From contig NZ_JAQSVC010000003.1 in the NCBI RefSeq assembly GCF_029603165.1, positions 613,582 through 677,581 on the forward strand: DNA of 64,000 bases, read 5' to 3'. Under the pieces are notes generated by a model. The model saw only the letters and a list, made by a program, of their open reading frames with translations, had not been told where the DNA came from and made no database searches. A program made the translations under genes and the position numbers. This document shows, piece by piece, positions 63,961 to 64,000 of the stretch. Each line of letters begins with the position of its first letter. The stretch's first letter is position 1. This stretch comes from Galbibacter pacificus (GTDB taxonomy: Bacteria; Bacteroidota; Bacteroidia; Flavobacteriales; Flavobacteriaceae).

Positions 63961-64000
63961 TGGTATAGTTTAGCTGTAAACTAAAATTGAGAGGCTTATA

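Noticed and set aside
1..64000. CRISPR array or rRNA genes
   Set aside because: No regularly spaced repeats with unique spacers of CRISPR type and no rRNA sequence were seen; the 22-bp repeats near 723 have no real spacers.

Overview
The window looks like a chromosomal segment of a Flavobacteriaceae (Bacteroidota) genome. The evidence is a low-GC sequence, a SusC/SusD pair, TonB receptors with carboxypeptidase-D-like N-termini, GIN-domain and DUF4175-type proteins, and promoters with the Bacteroidota TAnnTTTG -7 box. Gene content is flavobacterial housekeeping, bracketed by two accessory regions, one at each edge.

Left accessory region (1-8657). All genes are on the minus strand and form part of an integrated, plasmid- or phage-like element that continues past base 1. 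It holds a duplicated winged-helix Rep-like protein beside four iterons with an exact 22-bp period, a tyrosine integrase, and a gpII/X-like replication protein. It also has an unusual replication pair: an SF3-like helicase fused at its C-terminus to a Pol I-type 3'-5' proofreading exonuclease, overlapping by 8 nt a separate gene for only the Pol I polymerase domain. A small HTH protein and an unrecognised 321-aa protein complete it. A CAT-anticodon tRNA with its own terminator marks the start of the core genome on the right.

Core region (8658-60843). In order: mce, rbfA and an FtsX/LolC-type permease; dusB; a SusC-SusD nutrient-uptake pair; an NlpC/P60 lipoprotein; a TonB receptor; lepA; a DUF-type lipoprotein overlapping a CPA-type antiporter; MBL hydrolase, S8 protease, M1 peptidase, rnpA and S41 protease; a small decayed patch; patatin, STAS-like and GNAT proteins; a CDF transporter with rpiB; a 588-bp AT-rich gap; rnr, a GIN protein, LysE, DoxX, an AsmA-like protein and an OmpH-like chaperone; a methyltransferase; mnmG, ybeY and a DUF4175 protein. 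A consensus parS site lies just upstream of mnmG, and a parS-like core forms the mnmG terminator, so the segment is probably near the chromosome origin. After a degraded gap come a lipoprotein with YWKNG repeats, a divergent LysR/mdaB pair, a TIM-barrel isomerase, a YdcF-like protein, gltX and a stomatin-like protein.

Right accessory region (60985-64000). An IS256-family remnant and a zinc-ribbon protein precede a XerC/D-like tyrosine recombinase. The recombinase is followed at once by a perfect hairpin and a GTTAGGC core, a single SUKH (SMI1/KNR4)-like gene, and a GCCTAAC core that contains that gene's stop codon. This is the layout of an integron integrase, attI-like site and gene cassette, although the enzyme lacks an obvious IntI-specific insertion. 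It and the split replication polymerase are the most unusual items in the window.
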